A stretch of DNA of 64,000 nucleotides from Tetradesmus obliquus (Eukaryota > Chlorophyta > Chlorophyceae > Sphaeropleales > Scenedesmaceae): positions 3,694,501 to 3,758,500 of the forward strand of contig CP126201.1 in assembly GCA_030272155.1 (NCBI GenBank), written 5' to 3'. How positions within the stretch are numbered: position 1 is the first letter of the stretch; the number at the start of each line of letters is the position of its first letter. The notes beneath the pieces are model-generated. The model saw only the letters and a program-made list of their open reading frames with translations. It was not told the DNA's origin and ran no database searches. Positions 12,701 to 24,158 of this stretch are shown piece by piece. The translations under genes and the position numbers were made by a program.

Positions 12701-13467
12701 GCAGACACTGATTTGCATGGTACAGATGCCGATCGCTGCATTGGTCTTGTGCGACTATGCATTGCATAGTAAAAGCAGCCGCAAGCCTGCACTGCATGAT
12801 GTCGGAAGTCATGCCATTGCGCCCTCAGTGAGGGCCAGGCGCCAACCTGACCTATGACGTGCAAGCTTCTGGCTGCAACAGTACAGCTACGGCTGGTAGC
12901 AGGTTCGTCAGCAGCTGCCAGCCACGCTGAGCAGTGGAGTGATTCTGAATTCATTGTGTTTCTGATGCTGTCCTGTGTGCAAGGTGTGCAGACAGCAGCA
13001 GCAGCCGACAGGCTTTATATGGGTGTGTGGCAGCTGCAGCTGCACGATGCTTGCCATAGCCGGCCTACCTGCCGGCCTGTCTACCTGCCTGCTTGCTTGC
13101 CTACGTGCCTGCCAACGTTCTGTCTACCTGCCTGCTTGCTGCTGCTGTCATGTTGCTGTAGCACCTGACCCCCAGCACTGTGGCCGAGGTGGTGGAGGAG
13201 ATGGGGCCAGCGCTCACAGGTGCGTGGCAGCACAGTAGCACTTGATGTATGGCAGACGGCATGTTCTGCAGCAGCAGCATTGCCACTGCATCACAATCGG
13301 CGCAAGTCTGTTGGCGTGATAATCTAGTTCTGTTGTGCACTGCAGGTGGCTGCTTTGAGCACCAGCAAGCTCATGTTATGCAACCTGCTGTATAGCAGCC
13401 ACTCAAGTGCAGCTGCTGCTGCCTAACAGCCAGCGCGCTATCCTCGACTGTTTGGTTATGGTCAACA

Positions 13468-13501
<34 letters not shown>

Positions 13502-14429
13502 AGGCGACCTGGTGCGTGAGATGGGCCCTGGCTTCACTGGCACCCTGGTGGAGGCCTTCGGGCCAGACATGACGGCAGACATCGTGCGCAACTTTGGGCC
13601 ACCACTCACAGGTGCGATATATGCTGTGCTGGACACCAGACGAAGTGCAGCAGTGGTGAATTATGCCATAATCCACAGTGTGGACGTGCATCAGCTGTTG
13701 CTGTGCTGTACAGACCTACGCAGACGGTGGGGAATTTTCACCTTCGGCTGGCCAGCATTCTGTGTTGTATGTCGCCTACTTACCAGCTGTAACGTGCAGA
13801 CAGGTCATGTAGCAAGCTGCACTGTGTCCTGCTGCTTTGTGCAACGTTATCTGTTGCACTGTTGAGTTGCAGCCCTGCCGCTTGTTGCTGCCCTGCTGCC
13901 TGCACTGCGCTCTGCAGCCAGCCTGGTGCGTGACCTTTGCCCGCACCTGACCGCCACCATCATGCACGCCAGCAGCCCGCGCTCACCTCTGTGGCTGACT
14001 TATGAGCTGTTTTGCATTGTCATGTGGTGCTGCTGCCTGCCTTCCGGTCTGCAGCCAGCCTGGTGCGTGACTTTGGCCCGCACCTGACAGCCGACATTGT
14101 GCATGCCATGGGCCCTGCCCTCACCTCGGATCTGGTGGGCCAGTTTGGTGGCAGCTTCACCAGCCAGCTGGTGCGCGCCTTTGGCTACCCGCTGACTGCA
14201 GGTGAGGCAGGGCTGACGGCTGCACACGCCTGTATGTATGCCCACTTCAGGAACAAATGCGTGCTTTTTTTATGTGGCGCAGCGTCACAGTCCGTCCGAA
14301 AGCGGAGCTGTCCAAAATGTTGTGTGTAGTATGTCCAGCCGCTTGCAAGGGCAGGTCTCTTTATGATCAGCATCCCGCTGTGCTTGTCTGATTCTCTCCC
14401 TGCTGCTGCTGCTGCTGCTGCTCCTGCTC

Positions 14430-14463
<34 letters not shown>

Positions 14464-15892
14464 CAACAACTGCAGAAATTGTGCTGGCCATGAACCCCGC
14501 CTTCACTGGCAACCTGGTGGCTGCCTTCGGCCCCAACCTCACTGGTGACGTGGTGGAGGCAATTGGGCCTGACGGCGTGGGGCAGCTTGTTGCGGTGAGA
14601 TGAGGAGTAGGGATGGCTGTGGTCTGATCTATTCCAATAAACGTGATCAAGTTGATCAAGCAGTGCACAACACCAGGGCTGCAGCGCACTGGTGATGTGG
14701 TGGAGGCGATTGGGCCCAATGGGGTGGGTCAGCTTATTGAGGTGAGACGAGGAGAGACGAGGAGAGACGAGGAGTAGGGATGGCTGTGGTATGATCTATT
14801 TTGAACAAGCAGTGCACAACACAAGGCCTGCGGCGCACTGGTGACGTGGTGGAGGCTATTGGCCCTGATGGAGTGGGGCAGCTGGTGCAGGTGCGGCTTG
14901 AGTGATTGCAACGGGGGCCAGTCATGGTCTTGACCTGTTGTGAAGTAGTGCAAAACGTGCTGCGCGCACCCTCACAGGTGTTGTGGTGGAAGCCATTTGG
15001 CCTGACGGCGTGGGGCAGCTGGTGCAGGTGAGACGAGGGGGCGAGCTGTGGTCTGCACTGATCCTACCTCAAAGCGGCTTCCACAGAAATGCAAGCAGCC
15101 GGGGCATGTCAAAGGATATTGTAAAGCTGTGCATAGCTTGGGGAAACTTCTCTGCAGTGCGTCGTTGCTGACGTCCCTGCTGCGTGGTGTGCTGGGTGCA
15201 GGGCATGGGTGCTGGCTTCACTGCGGGCATCGTGCAGCAGCTGGGAGTGACGCCCACTGCTGCCCTGGTGGCCAGGTTTGGCGGCCAGCTCACGGGAGGT
15301 GAGTGCACTGCTGTAACTGGCTGGTGCACGGCTTGCTGCTGTTGCTGCTGTCAAATTGACATTGTGTCGTTGCAGTTGTCGTCGTGTTGGCTGCGCATCT
15401 GCAAGCAGACAGCAGTCGGCTGTCTCAGAGCACGGTGACAGACATCGTCCACGCCGCATACTATTGTCAGGCACATCCCAGGGCTGGCTGCTGCACATGC
15501 TGAAACCAGCGCTGTGCAAGCAGTGCTGTGTTGGTGCGACTTTGCTGACAAGGAACGCCATCTGCTGCCCTGCTGCTTTGCTGCTGCTGCTGCAGCGCTG
15601 GTGCAAGCCTTTGGCCCTGTGCTGACTGGGCAGATTGTGAGGGCGCTGGGCCCTGACCTGACAGGTGGGCTGGCAGAGGCAGCAGTAGGGGCATTGCCTC
15701 AAAAGCGTGCGAGGCAGAAGTGCGTCCGCAAACTGCATCACTGGGCGTCACGTACCTTTTGCTCTGCATCTTGTTCTTTTCGAGCTGGACATCGCCAACC
15801 AGCATCGTCCGCAATGCTAGCATTACCGGAGTGCTCCGGCACGGTTCATCTTGGTGCGTGGCTGCTGCTGCTGCTGCTGCTTCTGCTGTTGC

Positions 15893-15943
<51 letters not shown>

Positions 15944-17754
15944 GGCTGCTGCAGGCCACCTGGCGCTGTCCATGGGCAGCAGCCTGACAGCTGGCATCGT
16001 GGTCGCTGCTGGCGTGGAGCGCATCGGGGCGCTGGTGGGACAGATGGGTGGCGAGGTGACAGGTGGGTGAAGGCCCGGTGCAGAGATGAGTGGCCAGTGC
16101 ACGGGGGTTCAAACCAAGTTGGCTGTGAAGCAAGACAGTGCATCGGGGCGCTGGTAGGCCAGATGGGCGGCGAGGTGACAGGTGGGTGGGGTTGCTGCAG
16201 AGATGATTATGCTGTGCATGGGGTCTTGGTTGTGGAGTAAGACGATGATTGCATTGGGGCGCTGTGGATGCAGATGGGCAGGGAGGTGACAAGTGGGTTC
16301 CAGGTTCTGCGTGAGATGATTATGTTGTGCATGGGGGCGTGGTTGTGAAGCAAGACAAGATAATGAATACATCGGGGCGCTGGTGGGCCAGATGGACGGC
16401 GAGGTGACAGGTGTGTGAAGGGCTGCTGCAGAGATGATTGTGCAGTGCATGGGGGTTTCAAACCAAGTCAGCTGTGAAGCAAGACAGTGCATCGGGGCAC
16501 TGGTGGGCCAGATGGGCGGCACAGTGAAAGGTGGGTGAAGAGCTGATGCAGAGATGATTGTGCAGTGCATGCGGGCTTGCTGTGAAGCAAGACAGTTATT
16601 GGTGTTCCGTAGGCCCATTTTGACAATGGGCGGGAATCACAATAGATGATGTCGAGCAGGCGACAAATTGGTTTCTTTGCTTATCCTGCTTGCTGTTGTG
16701 CTCTGAATCTGCAACGTTGTGCTGCACCGCCCGCAGGTGGCATCGTGCAGAGCATGGGCCCCCAGCCCAATGCTGCAGATGCATGCTGCTGGCTACTACC
16801 CTGCCCAGTAACTTGCTATGTGCAGCAGATGTTCTGGTGTTGTACGTGACTCACACCTGTACATGGGCTGCCGCCGCACTGCCTTGCATGTCTACTTCTT
16901 CCTGTGCAGGTGGCATTGTGCAGAGCATGGGTCCTGTGCCCACTGCTGCGCTGGTCAAAGAAGTGGGCTCTGGCCCCATTGGGCAGCTGGTGGACGCCAT
17001 GGGGCCTGATCTGGCTGCATCAGTGGTGCACAACATGGGAGTGGATCTCACCGCAGAGCTAGTGACACACCTGGGGCCTCAGGTGGCAGCTGGCATTGTG
17101 GCATCAGCCGGCGGTGACACCACTGGTGCGCTGGTGCGTGCGATGGGCGCTGATTTCGTGGCGGCGCTGGTGACGAAGCTGGGTGTAACTAGCAATGTGA
17201 AGCTAGTGGCGGAGCTAGGGCCTGGGCTGCTGGCCCAGCTGGTGGCTGCAATGGGGCCGGTGTTCATTGGGAACCTGTCGCTGAGCATGTCGAGTGAGAT
17301 CTTTCATGCAATCTTTGGGGCAGTGGGCAATGCAGTGACAGGTCATGGGCATAATGGCGAGGGTGAGCAGCAGGGTGTAACTAGTGCTGGCGGTGAGGCA
17401 GTGCCAACTGCCGGGTGGATGCCAGGTCAGCAGGGTGGTGGTGTAACTAGTGACACCAGTGACGTGGCGACAGTGGGTGACCAGGCAGGTGGCAATCGCT
17501 ACCAGGTTGGCACAGCAGCAGCACCAAGGCTGAAGGCCACTACCATCAGTGTGACGCCTCTGGTGGGCACCTCTGTCACCACCAGCAGCAGCAGCAGCAG
17601 CGCAGGTATTGTTCGTGGTGCTGAGTCACCCCTGGCGAGGCCAACCGGCCTGCATCCTCATACAGAGGGGGTGGCAGACATTGGGCTGCGCCGCCAGCGC
17701 AGCGCAGGCAGCCACACAGGCGCAGGCCTTGAGGGCATGCCGCCTGTTGTGTAA
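9799..17754 (+). CDS. 38 x 12-residue repeat protein, family unknown
   Basis: Fourteen exons (9799-9864, 10133-10605, 11036-11139, 11629-11859, 12190-12341, 12629-12685, 13162-13219, 13504-13611, 14055-14201, 14476-14594, 15202-15298, 15596-15664, 15955-16062, 16910-17754) join in phase to 877 residues. Intron 2 has a GC donor (CAG|GCAAGT). Residues 1-267 are disordered: Ala/Pro/Gln-rich, then a basic patch (RKHRRHRLSKKIKKM) and Ser-rich sequence. Residues 268-723 are 38 consecutive dodecads, consensus G-P-x-L/F-T-x-x-L/I-V-x-x-M/F/L, for example GPDMTADIVRNF. Gly is at position 1 in 35 of 38, Thr at 5 in 26 and Val at 9 in 33. The register is unbroken across every splice junction, which supports the model independently. 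The tail is Gly/Ser/Thr-rich. No signal peptide or known domain is seen. The repeats may form short amphipathic helices broken at Gly-Pro. Confidence 0.85.
11290..11583 (+). repeat. two spare copies of exon 4 plus a remnant
   Basis: Exon 4 of the repeat gene (from 11629) begins GGDYSDYS and continues SASASKPGTP. Close copies with CAG acceptors and GTATGT donors lie at 11374-11449 (GGDYAGSDYS...EPGTP) and 11516-11583; a weaker remnant is near 11290. Both copies accept phase 1 from exon 3 but end in phases 2 and 0, whereas exon 4 needs phase 1. They therefore cannot be spliced serially into exon 4 and look like fossils or dead-end alternatives. Confidence 0.8.
13918..14000 (+). repeat. decayed copy of exon 9
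   Basis: After a CTGCAG acceptor the sequence reads ASLVRDLCPHLTATIMHAS, a copy of the functional exon at 14055 (ASLVRDFGPHLTADIVHAM). It then drifts and has no donor. Spacing is about 137 bp. Confidence 0.8.
14685..15027 (+). repeat. three copies of the exon 10 end
   Basis: The end of exon 10 (GDVVEAIGPDGVGQLVA, then GTGAGA) recurs at 14685-14741, about 14833-14890 and 14978-15027. Each copy keeps a GT donor, and two are followed by the same GTGAGACGAGG sequence as intron 10. Spacing is about 135-150 bp. Repeat register and phase are best with all three skipped. Confidence 0.8.
16139..16530 (+). repeat. four copies of the exon 13 end
   Basis: The end of exon 13 (IGALVGQMGGEVTG then GTGGGT) is repeated at about 16139-16181, 16249-16291, 16371-16410 and 16489-16530, period 110-120 bp, along with adjoining intron sequence. 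Most keep the GTG donor. None has an acceptor giving the right frame. Confidence 0.8.
16737..16790 (+). repeat. decayed copy of the last exon's start
   Basis: After CGCAG, the sequence reads GIVQSMGPQPNAADA, matching the start of the true last exon at 16910 (GIVQSMGPVPTAALV). It lacks a donor and drifts after about 45 bp. Confidence 0.75.
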
Positions 17755-18284
17755 GGCAGCCATGCGGCAGTTTAATGCTTGTCCCTGTGATTGAATGTGA
17801 GGAAGTTGCTTCCTTGTCTTCCTATTTGGGGCGGCTTATCCTTCTGACAAAATGAGAGTGAACCTGCATCCTTGTGCTTGGTGAGGGATGTGTATGGTGG
17901 GCATTCTGTACATCATGGGAAGGCTTGGCAGCCTTGCCCACATTGAGCAGCCGGGTGTTGCCTGATCATCTGAGTATGTAAGTTGCCTGGCCTGCAGTTG
18001 GTTTTGGTTGTCTGGGGCTGTTGTATGTGTCTCTGTTGAGCACAGTGTGCTCTGAACAGCTAAGCTCCGCAAGCGCTGATGCAGTTTGTTGCTTGTCTCC
18101 TGTTCATGTCCTGGTTCTGTCACGAAACCCAATGTGTGTATGTTGGTATGTTGCCTAGAGTTGTCGATGCTGTGTACATCTTTGAAGCAACGAGGTCTAA
18201 TGCTAGAAGAAACTGGACGTCAAAAATGAAGCTCACACTTCCAAGATGTGGTTGCGGGCCAGCTGGGCCACACCTTGTGTTCGC

Positions 18285-18289
18285 TGTAA
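18285..18289 (+). terminator. TGTAA polyadenylation signal
   Basis: TGTAA about 530 nt after the stop of the 12-residue repeat gene. Confidence 0.45.
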
Positions 18290-18348
18290 TAGCGCTATAG
18301 ATGAATAGGTGGCAAATGGGATGCTGAAGACTTGCAGAAAAGCGACTG

Positions 18349-18353
18349 TTACA
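18349..18353 (-). terminator. TGTAA polyadenylation signal
   Basis: TGTAA on the minus strand, about 165 nt after the stop of the WDR74/Nsa1 gene. Confidence 0.5.
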
Positions 18354-18516
18354 CTAAGTATCACACTGCTGACAATGCGGTGCAGCCAACTACTGCAAAG
18401 GAAACAAATCTACAGCAGCCATGCCGCAGCTAAAGAACTATGCGCCACTGGGATGTGGCACAGCAGGCCTGCTTAGCCCCCAAAGCTGCTGCAACGACAT
18501 GCAGCAGCTGACTGCG

Positions 18517-21472
18517 CTACGCCTTTTGCCGCTTCTTCTTGCTGAGCCCAGGCAGTGACGCCTCACCAGCTGCTGCTGCATCCGCCTCCCGCTTACCCTT
18601 CTTGTTGCTCTTCTTCTTTTTGTGCGCCTTCACCTCCCCAGCTGCTGCTGCTGCTGCATCTCCTGCATGCTCCTCTACTGCAGCCGCACCCGCTGCTGCT
18701 GCTGCTGCATCAGCAGCTGCTGGCGCCACCTGCCGCACTGGCAGCCAGCAGAGCGCCGTCAGCTGCTGTTTCAGATACACCCTGCAGCTGCCAGCTTTGG
18801 TGGCAGTGCTGTGTACCCGCAGGAAGCGATCCAGGCCTGCTGACGCCACCAGGGCTTGGCCGCCGGGGTGCAAAGCAAGTGCCCTCACTGAACCACCTGC
18901 TCCTTTCAGGGCGTCCATCATCTTGTTGGTGCTCATGTCTAGTACTTGCATGTGGCCGGTGCCGTTGGCAGCCCACACGTGCATGCCTGCAGGCAGCAGC
19001 AGCAGCAGTGGCGCACCAGCCATTAAAGTTAGACATGGTGTCAGTCATTCGGCATGTGCATTGGCGCTTTGGCAACTTCAAGGCCCATAGACATCATGCT
19101 GTACCCACCAACATGCTGCTGCCTGTGCTTCTGCCATGCACATGCACATCCTCCAAGATTGCCATTGCTCCTATACCATCAGCTTGTCTCTGTTATGCAT
19201 GCCACTGACAGCCAACCCCGTTCCCCTCTTACCGTCCCGCTCAGGCGCCAGTGCTGTGATGCGTGTCTCCCCAAACACGACCTCTTTCTGCGGCCGCCGC
19301 CCAGCAGCAGTGTCATACACATAAACCTTGGACGCGGCGCTGCCAGCAACAAACCGCAGCTTCACTGCTGCATCCCCAGCATCCTCATCTGCTGCTGCTG
19401 CTGCTGCTTGTTTGGCGCCGCTGTCACTGCTGCTGCTGCTGCCTGGTAGGAAGGCGACTGCTGTGGTGAAGGGCTTGTCCACCAGTAGGGTTTGCCGGTG
19501 CGGTTTGCCGCCCTTGGCCTGCCACAGCTTGCTGCCTGCTGCCAGGTCCCAGATGCTCGGCTGCACACCCTCACCACCTAGCAGCAGGTGCCGCCCGCTG
19601 CTGCTGATGGCCTGTTGCAAAATGCAATGAGCAGTAGAAGGTACATCAGCAAGAGCAGCCCAGAGTGTCGAAGGATCAGTAAAGGAGCTCAGCAGCTGGC
19701 ACAGACAATGTGACGTTCATTGCCAAGCCCCACGATATCTGCAGAATTCATTTTAACCAGCGTATAAATCTGGTGTGATTGCCCAGATGCATGACAAGCT
19801 CCCCAGCCACACAAGTGCAGCCAAAGCACAGCTGCTGCTGCTGCTGTGGTGTGGCGTGTGTGTTTGCTGCATCTAGCCTGACCCATGCTGCCTGGCAGAT
19901 GCCTTATGTTCTTCATCTCACCATGCATGTTATGCTGGGCCCAGCCTGGAAGCTCCTGCTGACGGCCCAGCTGCTGCTGTCCCCGCTGCTGCTGCAGCTG
20001 CAGACGCTGACCATGCCGTCAGAGGTTGTTGCCACCAGCTGCGGCGGGCTGCGGCAGCAGCAGCATGTTTCATAAGCAGCGCATGTTGCAATCAGTGACG
20101 GTTGCTGAACATGGGCAGGTACTCAGCCAACATGCTACACGGGAGCCATAGTTATGTGCCGGAATCACCATGTATGCATGCTGCCGGCACATGAGGCAAC
20201 ACGAGGAACCGCTGCTGCAAATGCCCAATACAGCAGGCAACGGAAGACAGTGACCTCATAACAACAGCACGTCGTGACATTGGAGGTTGCCATGGCCAGC
20301 TATGCAACCTCAAGCACCTGTAGCTGCCCGCACCTGCCGCCGTCTTGCTGCTGCACGAAGGCCACCGCTGCCAGCTGCACCTTGCTGGCTGCTGCTGCCC
20401 CGCCAGCTGGCTTCTCTGGTGCTGCTGCTGTCAGGCTGGCCTGCTGTGTGCCTGTGGCTGCATCAAGTACATCTAGCCGCCTGCCCTTCCTGCCAACTGC
20501 AACGAGGCCAGCAACACCTGGCAAAGCCAACAAAACAAGCAGCAGCAATGTTGTGGGCGATAACTGTGGGTGGTGGTGATGGTGCTGCTGCATTCTGACC
20601 GGTTGAAGAGTGGCACAGTGGTGTGTACATTTGCTGCCGTGCTCCGTGCAAAACCGGCGAGAGCGTGCTCGCTTGCTGTGATGCCGCAATCAGCAGCAGC
20701 TGCAGACACGTCCGTTCACAGCTGCACCTGCCAAGCCTGCAGGCTGCACTGCAGTAGCCTGAGTATGCTCTTGGCGGTTGCCAACATCACAATAGTGCAA
20801 ATCGCCTGTGTTGTGCTGGTTAACATATACATGTGCAGTCACCTGGCTGCAGGCTGCTGGCTGAGCAGGCCACACACGTCACGCCCTGCTCCTTGTCAGC
20901 CTGGCCCCTGCAGGGGGCACATTGCATGGCAAGCACACTGTTACGGCTGAACTACACCAGCAGGTCCGCTGCGTTGAAATTTCAGTATCAGCAGTGGAAT
21001 ACGGCACTCGTGCTGTGAAGCTGCAGGGCTGCGCTGCGCATGGATGCCTCGTGAACAGCTAGCGCAGGTTAGAAGCATGTGCTCAGTAATCAAAAGCTGC
21101 GATGCTTGCACCACAACATACATGTGCCTACTGGTGACCTGGTCTGTAACGGGGCAGCTCTAACAGCACACTTGGGTTGACAAGGCTGGCACGCTATGCA
21201 GTACGCATACATCAGTATACAATGTGCTGGCTGCCACCTTTCCCCACTCACCAAGTTTGTACCACGGCTGCATCTGCCCATTTGGGACCATCAGGTACTT
21301 CTACCACTGCAACACAGCCATACAAGCAATTCAACCATTATGATACAGATGTATGGGCAGCTGCAGACTTCGTGCAGGTGCTGTGCCAGCTTTGCCCACC
21401 TTTCAGCACGCCAAGCTCATCTGCTGCCAGCAGCCTGTAAGCAGCAGGCTGCTGCTGCTTGCCAGCAGACAT
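18517..21472 (-). CDS. WDR74/Nsa1-like WD40 ribosome-biogenesis factor
   Basis: Minus-strand exons 21472-21400, 21306-21252, 20907-20843, 20517-20334, 20048-19922, 19611-19233 and 18986-18517 join in phase to 450 residues, starting MSAGKQQQPAAYRLLAADE. The protein is a WD40 propeller like metazoan WDR74 and yeast Nsa1, nucleolar factors in 60S pre-ribosome maturation (with the AAA ATPase NVL/Rix7). Family-like segments are LGVLKVVEVPDGPKWADA near the start, LLLGGEGVQPSIWDLAAG, FVAGSAASKVYVYD, a blade reading SVRALALHPGGQALVASAGL, and VYLKQQLTALCWLP near the end. The C-terminus is a lysine-rich nucleolar-type tail (KAHKKKKSNKKGKR, SKKKRQKA). Insertions are Ala-rich. Its start faces the small mitochondrial-type gene across 441 bp. 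Confidence 0.88.
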
Positions 21473-21913
21473 CCTAAAGCTGTTTGCAGGATGCAAGCCA
21501 AAGTGCCGTCAACTGTCTGTGAGAGCAGAGGTATCAAACCGACAGTGACGGCAGCAGCAGTAGCAGCAGTCAGGCCAGGCAAGCATGCATCACGTCAACC
21601 TTGTCCTTTGGCAACCGTAAGAAAGGTTTGAAAACAGTCTTGTAATGCCAGAGAAGACTTTGTCGCTTTTGTGGTGCTTGCGTTGCTACTTGAACTGCGG
21701 TGACAAAGTGACTGCGAGGGTTCGTGGCAAGGGTGTGCAGTGAAGGCTGCCTGTTGCGAAACACACATAGTTGTGGCAAAGGGCACTGTTGCTGCGATTT
21801 GAACGTTAACCACACGAAGCCTCCGTCGTGAACTCTACTGCTGTTGCTCTGTTGCTGGTGTACTTCGCTGTCAGCTGCCGATCTCTACTGGTGCTGGACC
21901 TGCAGCTATCAAG
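21473..21913. promoter_or_regulatory. candidate bidirectional promoter
   Basis: 441 bp separate the starts of two divergent genes, WDR74-like (-) and a predicted mitochondrial protein (+). No TATA box is evident. Shared control of ribosome biogenesis and a mitochondrial protein is only an inference from layout. Confidence 0.4.
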
Positions 21914-23344
21914 ATGCAAAAACTAACAGCTGCTACATCAGCTTTAACAGCAGTATACGCCGCAGCAGGCCTACGACTAGCTGCTGCTGCCTGGCCATCA
22001 ACAGCAGCCTCCTGCCAGCACTTCCACAGCAGCAGATGCAGCGCAAGCGACGGTGCGTGTAGCAGCAGACATCAACTGCTTACGATGGTGCTCAGCCTGC
22101 GGCCTTCACCTAACATAGCAAGCAGTTGGTCGTAAAGCGCAAGATTGGCGTGGATGACTTAGCATAGCAATCCTGGCCTCCCATCTCTGCTCTAGCACTG
22201 CATGACCAATTCAAACAATTGCACACCTCACACATCTAACATGCATCGGCTGCTGCTGCTGCAGAGACTGAAGGGGAGCAGCCAGCAGCCAGCAGCAGCG
22301 GCAGCGGGGAGGATGCAGCAGCAGCAGCAGCCGACAGCAACAGCAGCAGCAGCAGCACGCCGCGTGCGCGACCGCGCCACATCAGCTTGGATGACCCCGA
22401 ACTGAACATCTACCTCAAGTGAATGTTGCTTTGTACAATACTTGTTACTAATAGTTCAACATTGAAGCGCAGCAGCATGCCTGGCAACTGCCTGGGCACC
22501 ATGACAGCAGTCACTAGGTGCTGCGCAGGGCGCCTCATCAACAATGTTGAGCAGGCCTGCTCAACAGGCCTAGGCAAGCACTTCGCGGGTGTTGCTACGC
22601 GTGCTCAGCAAGCGTATTCAGCTGGGTATCATTAAGAATGCTTATAATCGCAGTTCTCCTGGATGTTGCAACAGGCATGGCATTCCTCATGCTGAGATAG
22701 TGCACCTGCCATCACCAAGTTCTGCTAATGCCGTACTGCGCGCCATCTTCTTCTGTATGATGCTGCTGCTGCACTGGTGCTGCTGCTGCAGGCACAACAC
22801 AAACTTTGTGACAGACCCTGACAGGTCATATGCGCTGGGCCACCGTAGGGCCTTTGACCGCGTCACACGGCAAGGTGCGCGCCAGCAGCAGCTGCAGCAG
22901 TGCCAGCAGCAGCTGCAGCAGTGCCAGCAGCAGCTGAAACAGCACCAGCTCTCTCTTCTGTGTACATTGTGTGTGCGATCAGGCGCGGATAGTACGTTAC
23001 ATATGTGCACGTATCGCAGTGCACTTGGTCTCGCTCACAACTCGCCAGCAGCAAATGCAACGCTGCCACAGCCCATATCTGTGCCAGCCGCCGCTGCGGC
23101 GCATGCAAGTCAACACACAGCCCCTCTGCTGATCAGCCCTACCACCTGCTGTGCACACCTGCTGCTGCTGCTGCTGCTGCTGCCGCCTGCAGAGCTGCGC
23201 AAGGCGCTGGCAGCGCAGCGGCTGTGGCTTGCTGACGAGGCTGCAGCGCTGACGGGCGGCCCCGCGGGCGGCAGGCAGCTGCCGATGCGTGAGGCCATGC
23301 TGACACGGCTGGGCGAGATCCAAGACGCTGCCGCCAGCAGATGA
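21914..23344 (+). CDS. small predicted mitochondrial protein
   Basis: Exons 21914-22052, 22265-22418, 22792-22874 and 23193-23344 join in phase to 175 residues. The first about 45 residues (starting MQKLTAATSALTAVYAAAG, ending CQHFHSSRCSASDG) resemble a mitochondrial presequence: Ala/Ser/Leu-rich, few acidic residues, and an HFHSS element like common cleavage regions. An acidic Ser/Ala linker follows. The conserved-looking core starts RPRHISLDDPELNIYLKHN, continues FVTDPDRSYALGHRRAFDR and ends in a charged helix (ELRKALAAQRLWLADEAAAL). I do not recognise the family. Three of its introns end in CTG-repeat tracts. A TGTAA at 23739 may end the transcript. Confidence 0.72.
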
Positions 23345-24158
23345 TGGATAGATAGGCAATATGATGATGGTGGTGATAGGACTGATGATGCTGGGCTGAT
23401 GGCTGCGCAGCGCAGTGCAGCGCGGAAATGGCATGCAGCCAGCAAATTGTGCGCTGAAGTGTAGCTGTGCTTAGAAACAGCTGGAGCGCCACCTGCATGC
23501 TGCAGCTGTTGCTGCTGCTGGCATGCACTTAGTCGCTTGCATGTATGCCTGCAGACGGCGGCATCCGAACAATGCCTGCTAGTTGCCATGGCTGCAGCTG
23601 CAGCAGCAGCTCTAGATGCATGCGGGTGGCATGCATAAGTTGTTCGTGCAGCACAGGTGGCTGCATGAAATATGCATGCAGTGTGCAGTGCGATATTTGT
23701 ACAAGCGAAGATTGACTTTGCTCATTCGTTGCAGACATTGTAACAGCAATGTTGATGAATGTTTGTATACTGCTGTCCGGCAGTCAGCAGTTGCACGCTT
23801 GCCGAGCGGATGCTATGCATCCTGTCCTGCAAACACCACAATGCAAAAACCACAATGCAGAACAGCAGCGTGACAGCACCACCGGTGGTGCACCACCACA
23901 CAAGTAAAGAAGCCTTGCTGCCAGCCCGGGGCAGAGCCTTGCTGCCAGCACCACAGGTGCCAACTGCAACTGCAAGTACTACGTCCAGCGGCTCACCCCA
24001 AACCCATGCTCCTCACACCAGCATTTGCTCACAGGCAAGCACAATCCATGTGAAAGACATGCGTCTGTATCCAACTCCGGGGGTGGCAATAGTGCGGCAT
24101 GCTGTGTGTGACACTGACCGACTATGAAACAGCAAAAGCGGCTGCAGCAACTCTCTTG
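23345..24158. other. convergent 3' region
   Basis: Between two tail-to-tail genes. TGTAA at 23739-23743 on the plus strand fits the upstream gene. No supported coding sequence or clear repeat. Confidence 0.55.

Larger units (their letters stand above)
17755..18516. other. convergent 3' UTRs
   Basis: Space between two genes that end tail to tail. TGTAA on the plus strand at 18285-18289 would serve the repeat gene, and TTACA at 18349-18353 (TGTAA on the minus strand) the WDR74 gene, so the two transcripts would end about 60 bp apart without overlapping. No coding sequence seen. Confidence 0.6.

Noticed and set aside
13460-13503. CTG tracts as CRISPR-like or satellite arrays
   Set aside because: They are simple trinucleotide runs ending at splice acceptors, without spacers.
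22589-23192. Reading straight through the intron before 23193 as coding
   Set aside because: The frame is open, but exons at 22792-22874 and 23193-23344 splice in phase with the upstream exons, and the extra sequence is CAG-derived low complexity.
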